DNA from: Kribbella catacumbae DSM 19601
Lineage (GTDB): Bacteria > Actinomycetota > Actinomycetes > Propionibacteriales > Kribbellaceae
Direction: 5' to 3'
Length of the DNA stretch: 64,000 nucleotides
Assembly (NCBI RefSeq): GCF_000372465.1
Contig: NZ_AQUZ01000011.1
Span: forward strand, 124,001-188,000
Positions within the stretch are counted from its first letter, which is position 1. Each line of letters begins with the position of its first letter. The notes under the pieces are model-generated. The model saw only the letters and a list, made by a program, of their open reading frames with translations. It was not told the DNA's origin and searched no databases. A program made the position numbers and the translations under genes. Below, piece after piece: positions 48,715 to 57,350 of the stretch.

Positions 48715-49916
48715 CACAACCCCCGCTTGAAGAACAGGTAGGGCAGCAGCGCCACCTCGTACAGGCCAGGCAGCGGGTCCTTGAGGCTGAACACCGCCTC
48801 CGCCTGCACCCCGCGGAAGGTCTTCAGGTACGGCCCGACCTTCAGCTTCCCGGCCTTGATGTCCAGTACTGCGTTCGGCAGGTCGGTCGCCAGCCGGAGC
48901 CAGCGGACACCCGCACGGGCCTGGCACTCGGTCACCGGGAGCCCCAACTGGTCGCGGTAGACCAGGTAGGGGAAGTCGGCGCCCGCTGTGTAGCCGAGCG
49001 AGTGGTAGCCCCAGGTCCGGGCATTCACGTCCAGCAGCTTGTACTGCCCGTCCCGCTGGTCATGCTTGTACTCGAGTTCGACCAGCCCGTAGTACCCGAT
49101 GTCGCGCAGGAAGGTCAGCGAGTGCTTGGCCAGCTCCGGCAGCTCGATCGTCTCCACGAACGTGCTCGCCCGGCCGAAGTCGGACGGGTGCTGGCGCAGC
49201 CGGCGGACCGTCATCTCAGCGACGGCCTCGCCGTCCTTGAAGAACGCGCAGTACCCGAACTGCTGGTCACCGCCGCCGGGGATCAGCTCCTGGACGATCA
49301 CCTCGGCCGCGCCGACGATGTCGACCGCCTTCCGGTACGCCGCTTCGAGCTCAGCCCGGGTGTCCACTCGCCAGGCCTTGGCCCGGGTCTCGTAGAAGAA
49401 GTTCTCCTTGATCGCCGGCTTCAGGATCACCGGTGACTCGAGGTCGATCTGGTCCAGGTCGGCGAACGACTCAGGGAACCAGCAGCGGGGGATCGGGATC
49501 CCGAGCCGCTCAGCACGCTGATAGGTCTCCCGCTTGTCCCAGGCAGGCTGCACAGCCTCCCAGGCAGGCGTCGGCAGCTTGTAGTACTGACTGAGCTCTT
49601 CGCGGTTCGCTGCGATCGCGGCGACGGTCTCTTCCCTGGTCGGGTACAGGACCGAGCCCTGCAGGCCGAGCCGGGTGCAGGCGTCGATGAGGATCCGGAC
49701 CGTCTCGTCGGCGTCCCGGAGCTCCGGCACGCGCTCATGGCCGGTGGCGTACCGGGACACGCGCGAGATGGACCGCTCGTCGTCCAGGACCGTCACCGGT
49801 ACGCCGTACCGGCCGAGGCTGCGAACGATGCCGAGGCCCTGGTAGTCGCCCCCGACGACTACCGCCCCTACTCCTGAACCCGAACCGGCTGCCTTGCGGA
49901 ACGGGCGCTTGCTCAT
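48714..49916 (-). CDS. ATP-grasp carboxylate-amine ligase-like protein
   Basis: A 400-residue enzyme with an N-terminal pre-ATP domain (VVVGGDYQGLGIVRSLGRYG), a central ATP-grasp fold with SPVILKPAIKENF near 155 and VQELIPGGGDQQ near 205, and the metal-binding LVELEYKHD...LLDVNARTWGYH near 290-320. Such ligases join a carboxylate to an amine. In this locus it might attach an amino acid or amine to a uronic-acid or other acidic substituent; that is inference. It overlaps both neighbours by 3-4 bp. Confidence 0.82.
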   Translation of the reverse strand: MSKRPFRKAAGSGSGVGAVVVGGDYQGLGIVRSLGRYGVPVTVLDDERSISRVSRYATGHERVPELRDADETVRILIDACTRLGLQGSVLYPTREETVAAIAANREELSQYYKLPTPAWEAVQPAWDKRETYQRAERLGIPIPRCWFPESFADLDQIDLESPVILKPAIKENFFYETRAKAWRVDTRAELEAAYRKAVDIVGAAEVIVQELIPGGGDQQFGYCAFFKDGEAVAEMTVRRLRQHPSDFGRASTFVETIELPELAKHSLTFLRDIGYYGLVELEYKHDQRDGQYKLLDVNARTWGYHSLGYTAGADFPYLVYRDQLGLPVTECQARAGVRWLRLATDLPNAVLDIKAGKLKVGPYLKTFRGVQAEAVFSLKDPLPGLYEVALLPYLFFKRGL

Positions 49917-51136
49917 ACCCCGTCGCCTGTCGGTTCCAGTCGGCCGGCACCGCTCGGAGCGGTCTTGCGCCTGCTGTTGCGAACCAGCCGCGTGAGCGAC
50001 TCCGCGCCGTACCAGCCGCCCGCGACGAACCGCATCAGCGGGCCGAAGCTCCGGGCGCCTGGTGCACCGAGGAAGTGCAGACCAGGAACGGAAGACTCCA
50101 TGCCGGGCTTGAGCACCGGGTAGCCGTCGACAGCCCGGACCTGAAGCGCCAGGGCCGGGTCGAGGAACGGGTAGCGCTGGATGTCGACCTTGTACCCCGT
50201 ACCGAACATCAGGTGGTCGACCTCGCGGGCACTGCCGTCACTCAACTCGACGTGCAGCCGATCGCCTACGGCTTTGGCACTCGTCACCGAGACGCCAGTG
50301 CCGATCGGTACGCCGACCAGCCGCGGGATGAGCCACGCGGCACCGGCTGGCCGGATCGCGCGGTAGGCCATCGGGCCCTGGATCGCCCGCGGCAGGCTGG
50401 TGAACAGCCCTGGCTTGGCGACGATCTTGGAGATCCCCATCGGGCCGACATCGGTCGGCGCGTAGACCAGCGGTACGAGCCGCGGACCGAGGAGCCGGTG
50501 GTACTTGCCGCCGTGCAGCCAGTTCAGCTTCTCGGCCCGGGCGACCACCTCGACAGCGGCGCCGGCTTCGCTCATCAGAGCAGCCGACTCCAGCGCACTC
50601 TGCCCGCCGCCGACCACGAGAACCTCTTGGTTCTTGAAGACCGACAGATCCTTGTGGTCAGCCGTGTGCGACGCAAGGTGCCTGGGCAGCCCGGAAGCCA
50701 ACTCGGGCCGGTTGACGAAGTCCGCGATCCCGGCCGCGACCACCAGGCGCCGAGCCCTGAGTTGCGTCTCGTCGCCCAGCGTGAGCACGAACCCGTCGCC
50801 GTTCGCGGCGGCCCGCTTGACCCAGCGGCGATCCACGTCCGGCGCGACCTTCGACTGCACCCAGGTGCCGTACGCGATGAAGTCGTCCAGTGGCACCGGC
50901 TTGGTCACCTCGGCACCGGTCTCGGCCAGATAGGAATCCAGCGCGAGCGGTCCCTCGTACTCCGCGATACAGGTCGCGGTCCAGTTCGATCTCAGCAGCA
51001 TTCCCGCCGGCATGGTCCGCCAGAACGACATCGGGTCGCCGAAGATGCGGACCTCTTCACCTGCCCGGCGAAGATGTGCGGCTGCGGCCAGGCCATGCGG
51101 GCCCGCGCCAAGGACAGCAATAGCTGTCTCGTCCAT
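49913..51136 (-). CDS. FAD/NAD(P)-binding flavoprotein, monooxygenase-like
   Basis: A 407-residue flavoenzyme with an N-terminal FAD motif AVLGAGPHGLAAAAHLRRAG near 7-26 and a second nucleotide motif VLVVGGGQSALESAALMSEAG near 165-185, as in class B monooxygenases and lysine/ornithine hydroxylases. The substrate is unknown. It is the first gene of the flavoprotein/ATP-grasp/deacetylase/glycosyltransferase operon, preceded by GGGGGGAG. I chose the ATG at 51136, where the FAD motif begins; the frame is open to 51163. Its promoter must lie in the gap that also carries palindrome copy D. Confidence 0.82.
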   Translation of the reverse strand: MDETAIAVLGAGPHGLAAAAHLRRAGEEVRIFGDPMSFWRTMPAGMLLRSNWTATCIAEYEGPLALDSYLAETGAEVTKPVPLDDFIAYGTWVQSKVAPDVDRRWVKRAAANGDGFVLTLGDETQLRARRLVVAAGIADFVNRPELASGLPRHLASHTADHKDLSVFKNQEVLVVGGGQSALESAALMSEAGAAVEVVARAEKLNWLHGGKYHRLLGPRLVPLVYAPTDVGPMGISKIVAKPGLFTSLPRAIQGPMAYRAIRPAGAAWLIPRLVGVPIGTGVSVTSAKAVGDRLHVELSDGSAREVDHLMFGTGYKVDIQRYPFLDPALALQVRAVDGYPVLKPGMESSVPGLHFLGAPGARSFGPLMRFVAGGWYGAESLTRLVRNSRRKTAPSGAGRLEPTGDGV

Positions 51137-51236
51137 CTGTGGTCTCCCCCCACCTCTGAACACTCCCCCCGGAGCTTTCGCCAGTATGGCCCATCCGTCG
51201 CCCTACGTCACGGGTCTGCCGGGTGAACACACCTCC

Positions 51237-51325
51237 TACGTTCATTCGCCCCCTTTTCACCCCTTCGGTGGCAGCTCATCGGCGGGCCGGGGCAAGTAGG
51301 GGTGAAAAGGGGGCGAATGAACGTA
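51237..51325. repeat. Dispersed palindrome, copy D
   Basis: Perfect 28-bp arms at 51237-51264 and 51298-51325 (TACGTTCATTCGCCCCCTTT then TCACCCCT), 33-base loop. It lies between the divergent flavoprotein and DUF948 genes, so a terminator role is unlikely here. It sits 100 bp upstream of the flavoprotein start. Confidence 0.9.
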
Positions 51326-51444
51326 AGAGGTTGACCCGGCAGCGAGGGTGTCCCTGTGGCCTGGACTGTGCTACCCGCGCGATAAGGTCCCTGGGTACCC
51401 GGGGCCACGGGACAAAGCTGTCGAACGGAAGGCGGATCGTAACC

Positions 51445-51864
51445 ATGAGCGTCGGTGAAGTCGCGGGGCTGATAGCAGCCTGCGCACTGCTCATCTTGGT
51501 GGGCCTGCTGGCCTATCCGATCCTGAAGCTCGGCAAGGTGTTCGACGAGACCCGGATCATGGTGAAGGGGGTTTCGGACTCCAGCGTTCCGTTGCTCGGC
51601 GAGGTGACGAACACGGTCGCGACGACGAACGCCCAGCTGGCGAAGGTGGACACGATCACCGACAACGCCACCACCGTGACAACCAACGCGGCCGCCTTGG
51701 CGTCTTTGTTCGCGGCGACCGCGGGCGGTCCGCTGGTGAAGGCAGCCGCCTTCACCTACGGCGTCCGCAAGGCGCTCGGCGAGAGCCAGCGCCGCGATGT
51801 GTCCCGCCGGGTGAAGGACGAGATGAAGGCCGAGCGCAAGGCGAAGAAGCGGGGTGACGTGTGA
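51445..51864 (+). CDS. DUF948 family membrane protein
   Basis: A 139-residue protein with one N-terminal transmembrane segment (LIAACALLILVGLLAYPIL, about 8-26), then an amphipathic, Thr/Val/Asn-rich helical region and a strongly basic C-terminus (KDEMKAERKAKKRG). This matches DUF948, found upstream of alaS in many actinobacteria; function unknown. The ATG at 51445 was chosen for its fit with the transmembrane start; the open frame to 51223 runs through palindrome D. One-base overlap with the next gene. Confidence 0.85.
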   Translation: MSVGEVAGLIAACALLILVGLLAYPILKLGKVFDETRIMVKGVSDSSVPLLGEVTNTVATTNAQLAKVDTITDNATTVTTNAAALASLFAATAGGPLVKAAAFTYGVRKALGESQRRDVSRRVKDEMKAERKAKKRGDV

Positions 51865-52118
51865 TGAAGCGGATCCTGTGGCTGATCATCGGCATCCTGG
51901 TCGGCGTCTACGCGGTGACCCGGCTGAAGAAGCGGGCCCAGCAGCTCGCGCCGGACAGCCTGCAGCAGTCGGCGGAGAAGGTGGCCAGCGCGATCCGGCA
52001 CTTCGGCGACGAAGTACGGGCCGGGATGGCCGAGCGGGAGACCGAGCTGCGCGACGCGCTCGGGATAGACGAAGCGGCAAACCAAAGAAATTCAACACAG
52101 CGTGAGGACTACCGGTAA
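51864..52118 (+). CDS. Small membrane protein, DUF6167-like
   Basis: An 84-residue protein with a single N-terminal transmembrane helix (ILWLIIGILVGVYAVT) followed by a charged, amphipathic helix. It resembles the small DUF6167 proteins that sit between a DUF948 gene and alaS in actinobacteria. It starts at ATG 51864, overlapping the DUF948 stop (TGATG); a GTG at 51861 is one codon upstream. Function unknown, perhaps a partner of DUF948. Confidence 0.75.
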   Translation: MKRILWLIIGILVGVYAVTRLKKRAQQLAPDSLQQSAEKVASAIRHFGDEVRAGMAERETELRDALGIDEAANQRNSTQREDYR

Positions 52119-52122
52119 CACC

Positions 52123-54792
52123 ATGGATACCAGTGAAGTTCGCCGGCGGTTCCTGACTTACTTCGAGGAGCGCGGCCACACGGTGGTGCCGAGCGCGCCG
52201 CTGCCGTCTCCGGACCCGAACCTTCTGTTCAACGTGGCCGGGATGGCCCAGTTCGTGCCGTACTTCGTCGGCCAGCAGACGCCGCCGTACGCGCGCGCCA
52301 CCAGCGTGCAGAAGTGTGTCCGGACCCTCGACATCGAGGAGGTCGGCAAGACCACCCGGCACGGCACGTTCTTCCAGATGAACGGCAACTTCTCCTTCGG
52401 TGACTACTTCAAGGAGCAGGCCGTCCAGTACGCCTGGGAGCTGGTCACCAAGCCGCAGAGCGAGGGCGGCTACGGTTTCGACGAGTCGGTCCTCTACGCC
52501 TCGGTGTACTACGAGGACGACGAGGCGATCGACATCTGGAAGCGGGTCGCCGGGCTGCCCGACGACCGGATCGTCCGGCTCGGGATGAAGGACAACTTCT
52601 GGTCGATGGGCATCCCGGGTCCGTGCGGCCCGTGCTCGGAGATCCTGATCGACCGCGGCCCGGAGTTCGGCGCCGACCGGGACTGGGAAGCGGGCGACCG
52701 CTACCTGGAGTTCTGGAACCTGGTCTTCATGCAGAACATCCGCGGTGAGGGTGGCGGCAAGGAGGGCTACCCGATCCTCGGCGAGCTGCCGAAGAAGAAC
52801 ATCGACACCGGGCTTGGCCTGGAGCGGGTCGCGTACCTGCTGCAGGGCGTCGACAACATGTACGAGATCGACGAGATCTACCCGGTGATCGAGAAGGCGT
52901 CCGAGCTGAGCGGCCGCAAGTACGGCACCGACCAGGTCGACGACGTCCGGTTCCGGGTGATCGCGGACCACGTCCGCAGCGCGCTGATGCTGATCGGCGA
53001 CGGCGTCACCCCGGGCAACGAGCAGGGCGGCTACGTACTGCGCCGGCTGCTGCGCCGCTCGATCCGGTCGATGCGCCTGCTCGGCTACGAGGACCCCAGC
53101 CTGGTCGAGCTGCTGCCGACCAGCCTGGAGCAGATGAAGAAGTCGTACCCCGAGCTGGAAGCCGACTTCCCGCGGATCAGCCAGATCGCGTACGCCGAGG
53201 AGGAGGCCTTCCGGCGTACTCTGACGGCCGGGACGAGCATCTTCGACCTGGCGGTGAAGAACCTGAAGGCCGCCGGTGGTGTGCAGGTGGCCGGCAACCA
53301 GGCCTTCCAGTTGCACGACACGTACGGCTTCCCGATCGACCTGACCGTCGAGATGGCTGCCGAGCAGGGCCTGCAGGTGGACACCGAGGGCTTCCGGTCG
53401 CTGATGAAGGAACAGCGCGACCGGGCCAAGGCGGACGCGCGGGCGAAGAAGGCCGGTCACGCGGACACCTCGGGCTACCGCGAGCTGCGCGAGAAGGGCG
53501 CCACCCAGTTCACCGGGTACGACGAACTGGCGACCGACTCGCAGATCCGCGGCGTACTGCGCGAAGGCGTGGTGGCGAGTGCTGCCGAGCAGGGCGAGAC
53601 CGTCGAGGTCGTGCTCGAGAAGACGCCGTTCTACGCGGAGTCGGGTGGCCAGATCGCCGACGAGGGGCTGATCGTCGGTGACGGGTTCAAGCTGAAGGTG
53701 CTCGACGTCCAGCGGCCGGTCAAGGGTCTGATCGTGCACCGGGTCGAGGTCGTGGAAGGCGTCCTCCAGCCGGGTCTGGATGTGCACGCGCAGGTGGACA
53801 AGGAGTGGCGGATCTCCGCTTGTCAGGCGCACTCCGGTACGCACGTCGTGCACGCCGCCCTGCGGCAGGTGCTCGGGCCGACCGCGTTGCAGAGCGGTTC
53901 GTACAACAAGCCCGGCTACCTGCGGCTCGACTTCGCCTGGTCGTCGTCGCTGGACCAGGCCACGCGGAGTGAGATCGAAGAGGTCGCGAACCTCGCCGTT
54001 CGGCAGGACCTGCAGGTCTCCGCGCAGTACATGTCGCTGCCGGAGGCGCGGGACTGGGGTGCGCTGGCGCTGTTCGGCGAAACCTATGACGACTCCGTCC
54101 GGGTCGTGGAGATCGGTGGCCCCTGGTCGCGCGAGCTCTGCGGTGGGACGCACGTCAAGCACTCCTCACAGGTCGGTGCGCTGACCGTGACGAGCGAGTC
54201 GTCGGTCGGCGCGGGGGTTCGCCGGCTGGAGGCGTTCGTCGGGATGGAGGCGCTGCACTACCTGGGTCGCGAGCGGGCGCTCGTGCGGCTGCTGTCAGAG
54301 AACCTGAAGACCCGGCCGGAGGAGCTGCCCGCGAAGGTGGCCGATCTGTCCGAGCGACTCCGGGCTGCTGAGAAGGAGCTGGAGAAGGTCCGCGCCGGTC
54401 AGGTGCTGGCTGCCGCGGCGGAGCTGGCGAAGAGCCCGAAGGACGTCTTCGGGGTCGCGTACGTCGGCCATCGGGCGCCGGACGGCGTGAACGGCGGCGA
54501 CCTGCGGAAGCTGGCGCTCGACGTCCGCGGCCGCATGCCGGCCGACAAGCCGGCCGTCGTCGCAGTACTGAGCGTCAACGACGGCAAGCCCGGCGTAGTG
54601 ATCGCCCTCAACGACACCGCCCGCGAATGGCGCCTCAAGGCCGGCGACCTGGTCCGAGTGGCAGCCGAGCAGCTGGGCGGCCGAGGCGGCGGCAAGGACG
54701 ACGTAGCCCAAGGCGGTGGCACAGACCCCTCCGGCGCCGACCAATCCCTCAGCGCCGTAGAACACGCCATCGGCCAACTAGTAACCGGCTAA
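52123..54792 (+). CDS. alaS: Alanyl-tRNA synthetase
   Basis: Class II synthetase of 889 residues. The catalytic domain begins MDTSEVRRRFLTYFEERGHT and includes GTFFQMNGNFSFGDYFK and GLGLERVAY. The editing domain carries HSGTHVVHAALRQVLG near residue 575 and the Cys-x-x-x-His CGGTHVKH near 672. A C-terminal Ala/Glu/Lys coiled region and DHHA1-like domain follow. The ATG at 52123 starts just after the upstream gene's stop (52118). A GTG at 52102 would lengthen it by seven residues, and neither has a strong Shine-Dalgarno. Confidence 0.96.
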   Translation: MDTSEVRRRFLTYFEERGHTVVPSAPLPSPDPNLLFNVAGMAQFVPYFVGQQTPPYARATSVQKCVRTLDIEEVGKTTRHGTFFQMNGNFSFGDYFKEQAVQYAWELVTKPQSEGGYGFDESVLYASVYYEDDEAIDIWKRVAGLPDDRIVRLGMKDNFWSMGIPGPCGPCSEILIDRGPEFGADRDWEAGDRYLEFWNLVFMQNIRGEGGGKEGYPILGELPKKNIDTGLGLERVAYLLQGVDNMYEIDEIYPVIEKASELSGRKYGTDQVDDVRFRVIADHVRSALMLIGDGVTPGNEQGGYVLRRLLRRSIRSMRLLGYEDPSLVELLPTSLEQMKKSYPELEADFPRISQIAYAEEEAFRRTLTAGTSIFDLAVKNLKAAGGVQVAGNQAFQLHDTYGFPIDLTVEMAAEQGLQVDTEGFRSLMKEQRDRAKADARAKKAGHADTSGYRELREKGATQFTGYDELATDSQIRGVLREGVVASAAEQGETVEVVLEKTPFYAESGGQIADEGLIVGDGFKLKVLDVQRPVKGLIVHRVEVVEGVLQPGLDVHAQVDKEWRISACQAHSGTHVVHAALRQVLGPTALQSGSYNKPGYLRLDFAWSSSLDQATRSEIEEVANLAVRQDLQVSAQYMSLPEARDWGALALFGETYDDSVRVVEIGGPWSRELCGGTHVKHSSQVGALTVTSESSVGAGVRRLEAFVGMEALHYLGRERALVRLLSENLKTRPEELPAKVADLSERLRAAEKELEKVRAGQVLAAAAELAKSPKDVFGVAYVGHRAPDGVNGGDLRKLALDVRGRMPADKPAVVAVLSVNDGKPGVVIALNDTAREWRLKAGDLVRVAAEQLGGRGGGKDDVAQGGGTDPSGADQSLSAVEHAIGQLVTG

Positions 54793-54880
54793 CCGTGAAC
54801 AACACCCGCTCCCAGACGGTAAACAGCACGGGGCCTACACAGTGCTGTTGTGTTGTATGGACCTGTGGCGGGGCACACTA

Positions 54881-55339
54881 ATGCGCCGGGGCGTGCGGGT
54901 TGCGCTTGATGTTGGCGATGCCCGGATCGGGGTGGCCAGTAGTGATCCGCACGGGATTTTGGCTACTCCAGTGGAGACGGTTCGTGTGGGACCAGGTGCG
55001 CTGGAGCGGGTTGTTGGGCTGGTGGCCGAGCTTGAGGCGTTCGAGGTGGTGATCGGGTTGCCCCGGTCGCTGTCGGGTGGTGAGGGGCCGGCAGCGGTCA
55101 AGATCCGCGATACTGCCGCGCAGCTCGACGTACTGCTGAAGAAGGCGAGCTCGGAGGTGGAGTTGCGGCTGGTGGACGAGCGGTTCACCACGGTCACCGC
55201 CGAGCGGATGCTCCGGGAACGGGGTAAGAAGGGCTCCAAGCGGCGGGCCGTGGTCGACCAGGCCGCGGCGGTCGTGATTCTGCAACACGCGCTCGACTTC
55301 GAGCGTGAGACCGGCAACCCACCCGGGAGGCCCCTGTGA
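54881..55339 (+). CDS. ruvX: Putative pre-16S rRNA nuclease RuvX (YqgF)
   Basis: RNase-H-fold nuclease of 152 residues, the usual length, involved in 16S rRNA maturation; Holliday-junction activity has also been reported for the family. Acidic residues are in LDVGDARIGVASSD, VIGLPRSLSGGEG, VDERFTTVTAERML and VDQAAAVVIL. The ATG at 54881 fits the family start MRRGVRVALDVG; an upstream ATG at 54857 is possible. It ends in a GTGA overlap with mltG. Confidence 0.9.
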   Translation: MRRGVRVALDVGDARIGVASSDPHGILATPVETVRVGPGALERVVGLVAELEAFEVVIGLPRSLSGGEGPAAVKIRDTAAQLDVLLKKASSEVELRLVDERFTTVTAERMLRERGKKGSKRRAVVDQAAAVVILQHALDFERETGNPPGRPL

Positions 55340-56526
55340 ACGGAACATCGGTGAACGAAGACCGTGAGGACCTGGACGACGACCTCGGCCTGCGCCCGGA
55401 CAGCCGGGTAGAGCGCCGGGCGAACCGGCGCAAGACCCGCGCCCGGCGGGGATTCGGCTGCTTCGCCGGCCTGATCTCGCTGCTCGTCGTCGGTGCCCTG
55501 ATCGGTGGGCTGGTGGTCGGCTTCGGCAAGGGCCGCGACGCGGTGGAGAAGATGTTCGCCGCCCCGGACTACGAGGGCGCCGGCACCAGCGCCACCGTCA
55601 CCGTGGAGATCAGCTCGGGGCAGAGCGCGCAGGCGATCGCCGACACGCTGGAGAAGAAGGGCGTGGTGAAGAGCGCCAAGGCGTTCGAGCGGGTCGCCCG
55701 CGACGATCCACGGTCCAAGAAGATCCAGGCCAACACCTACACGCTGAAGAAGGAGATGTCGGCCAAGTCGGCGCTCGAGCTGCTGCTCGACACGGCGAAG
55801 TCGGTGCTCGTCACCCGGTTCACGATCCCGCCCGCCCGCACGAAGGCCGAGGTCGTCGCGCTGCTGCAGAAGAGCAAGTCGGTCAAGCTGCCCGCCGGCG
55901 CCGCGCAGGCCGCGATGAACCGGCCGCAGACGCTCAAGCTGCCGTCGTACGCCAAGAACAACGCGGAAGGCTTCCTGTTCCCCGGCACGTACGACGTACC
56001 GAAGGAAGCAGGAGCGAACCTGATCCTGCGGATGGCCACCGCCGGCTTCACCAAGGCCGCGAACGAGTTGCAGCTGGCCCAGACCGCCAAGCGCAAGAAG
56101 CTCGACCCGTACCAGGCCGTGATCGTCGCCAGCATCATCGGCGCCGAGACGAACCGTCCGGAGGACTACGCCAAGGTCGCCCGGGTGATCTACAACCGGC
56201 TGCAGGCGGGCAAGAGGCTGCAGATGGACTCGACGATCCACTACGTGGTCGGCCGGGACGGCGGCGTCTTCACCTCGGACGAGCAGCGCGAGACGGATTC
56301 GCCGTACAACACCTACAAGTACGCCGGTCTGCCGCCGACCCCGATCAACTCGCCGAACAAGGACACCCTGCGGGCGGCGCTGAACCCGGCGGCGGGAAGC
56401 TGGATGTACTTCACCCTGGTCAACCTCGACACCGGCGAGACCCTTTTCGCGAGCAGCGGAGAGGAGCACCAGGCAAACGTGAAGAAGCTGCAGGCTTGGT
56501 GCGCTGCACACACCGGCAGGTGCTGA
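55336..56526 (+). CDS. mltG: Endolytic peptidoglycan transglycosylase MltG (YceG)
   Basis: Membrane-anchored enzyme of 396 residues that cuts nascent glycan strands. A cytoplasmic basic N-terminus (about 1-35) is followed by one transmembrane helix (about 36-60), then the LysM-like and YceG catalytic region. The catalytic Glu is Glu271 in ASIIGAETNRPEDY, followed by VARVIYNRL, with EGFLFPGTYDV earlier. Conserved position between ruvX and aroE; its last base overlaps the aroE start. Confidence 0.94.
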   Translation: MNGTSVNEDREDLDDDLGLRPDSRVERRANRRKTRARRGFGCFAGLISLLVVGALIGGLVVGFGKGRDAVEKMFAAPDYEGAGTSATVTVEISSGQSAQAIADTLEKKGVVKSAKAFERVARDDPRSKKIQANTYTLKKEMSAKSALELLLDTAKSVLVTRFTIPPARTKAEVVALLQKSKSVKLPAGAAQAAMNRPQTLKLPSYAKNNAEGFLFPGTYDVPKEAGANLILRMATAGFTKAANELQLAQTAKRKKLDPYQAVIVASIIGAETNRPEDYAKVARVIYNRLQAGKRLQMDSTIHYVVGRDGGVFTSDEQRETDSPYNTYKYAGLPPTPINSPNKDTLRAALNPAAGSWMYFTLVNLDTGETLFASSGEEHQANVKKLQAWCAAHTGRC

Positions 56527-57350
56527 TGACCCGCTGTGCAGTGCTCGGTCAGCCGATCGCGCACTCGTTGTCGCCGGCCATGCACCGAGCGGCGTACGCC
56601 GAACTCGGACTTGACTGGCGGTACGACGCCTACGAGGTCGGCGAGGGCGAGTTGCGTGGCTTCCTGAGCACGCTGGGCGACGACGTCCGCGGGCTGTCCT
56701 TGACGATGCCGTTGAAGCGGGTCGCGCTCGACCTCGTCGACACGGTCGACCCGATCGCCGAGTTGATCGGCGCGGCGAACACGATGCTGTTCGAGCCCGA
56801 CGGCTCGCGTTCGGCGCACAACACCGACGTACCGGGGTTGGTGGCGGCCTTTGCCGAGCGGGGGATCACCGGCGCGGACACGGCCGTAGTACTGGGTGGG
56901 GGAGCGACTGCCGCGTCGACCCTTGCTGCCTTGCGGGGCTTGAAGGTCAGTGAGGTGACGCTGGTCGTGCGCGATCTGGCGAAGGCCGAGCGGCTGCGGG
57001 ATCTCGCGGCCGAGCTGGGCCTGAAGACCTCGGTGACGGATTTCGGGCAGGTCGAGCAGATCGGCGGTTTCGACCTGTGCGTTTCGACGCTGCCCGGTGG
57101 AGCCGTCGACCCGTGGGCGGAGCACTTCGCCCAGGTCGCCCCGGTGGTCTTCGATGTGGCCTACCACCCGTGGCCGACCCAGCTCGCGATCGTGGCGCAC
57201 CGGATCGGTACAGAGCTGTTGAACGGCCTTGACCTGCTTGTGCATCAGGCGACCCTCCAGGTGGAGATGATGACAGGTAGGTCGCCCGCTCCTTTGGTGG
57301 CCATGAGAGCCGCCGCGCGTGAGGAGCTCGATGAGCGTGAGCAAGGTTGA
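56526..57350 (+). CDS. aroE: Shikimate dehydrogenase
   Basis: NADPH-dependent enzyme of the aromatic amino acid pathway, 274 residues. The shikimate-binding HSLSPAMH lies near 14-21, the catalytic Lys in LSLTMPLKR near 65, NTD near 100, and the cofactor loop VLGGGATAAST near 123. The ATG at 56526 was chosen because it overlaps the mltG TGA (TGATG) and matches the family start. The 3' end overlaps the following oxidase gene by 20 bp. Confidence 0.94.
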   Translation: MTRCAVLGQPIAHSLSPAMHRAAYAELGLDWRYDAYEVGEGELRGFLSTLGDDVRGLSLTMPLKRVALDLVDTVDPIAELIGAANTMLFEPDGSRSAHNTDVPGLVAAFAERGITGADTAVVLGGGATAASTLAALRGLKVSEVTLVVRDLAKAERLRDLAAELGLKTSVTDFGQVEQIGGFDLCVSTLPGGAVDPWAEHFAQVAPVVFDVAYHPWPTQLAIVAHRIGTELLNGLDLLVHQATLQVEMMTGRSPAPLVAMRAAAREELDEREQG

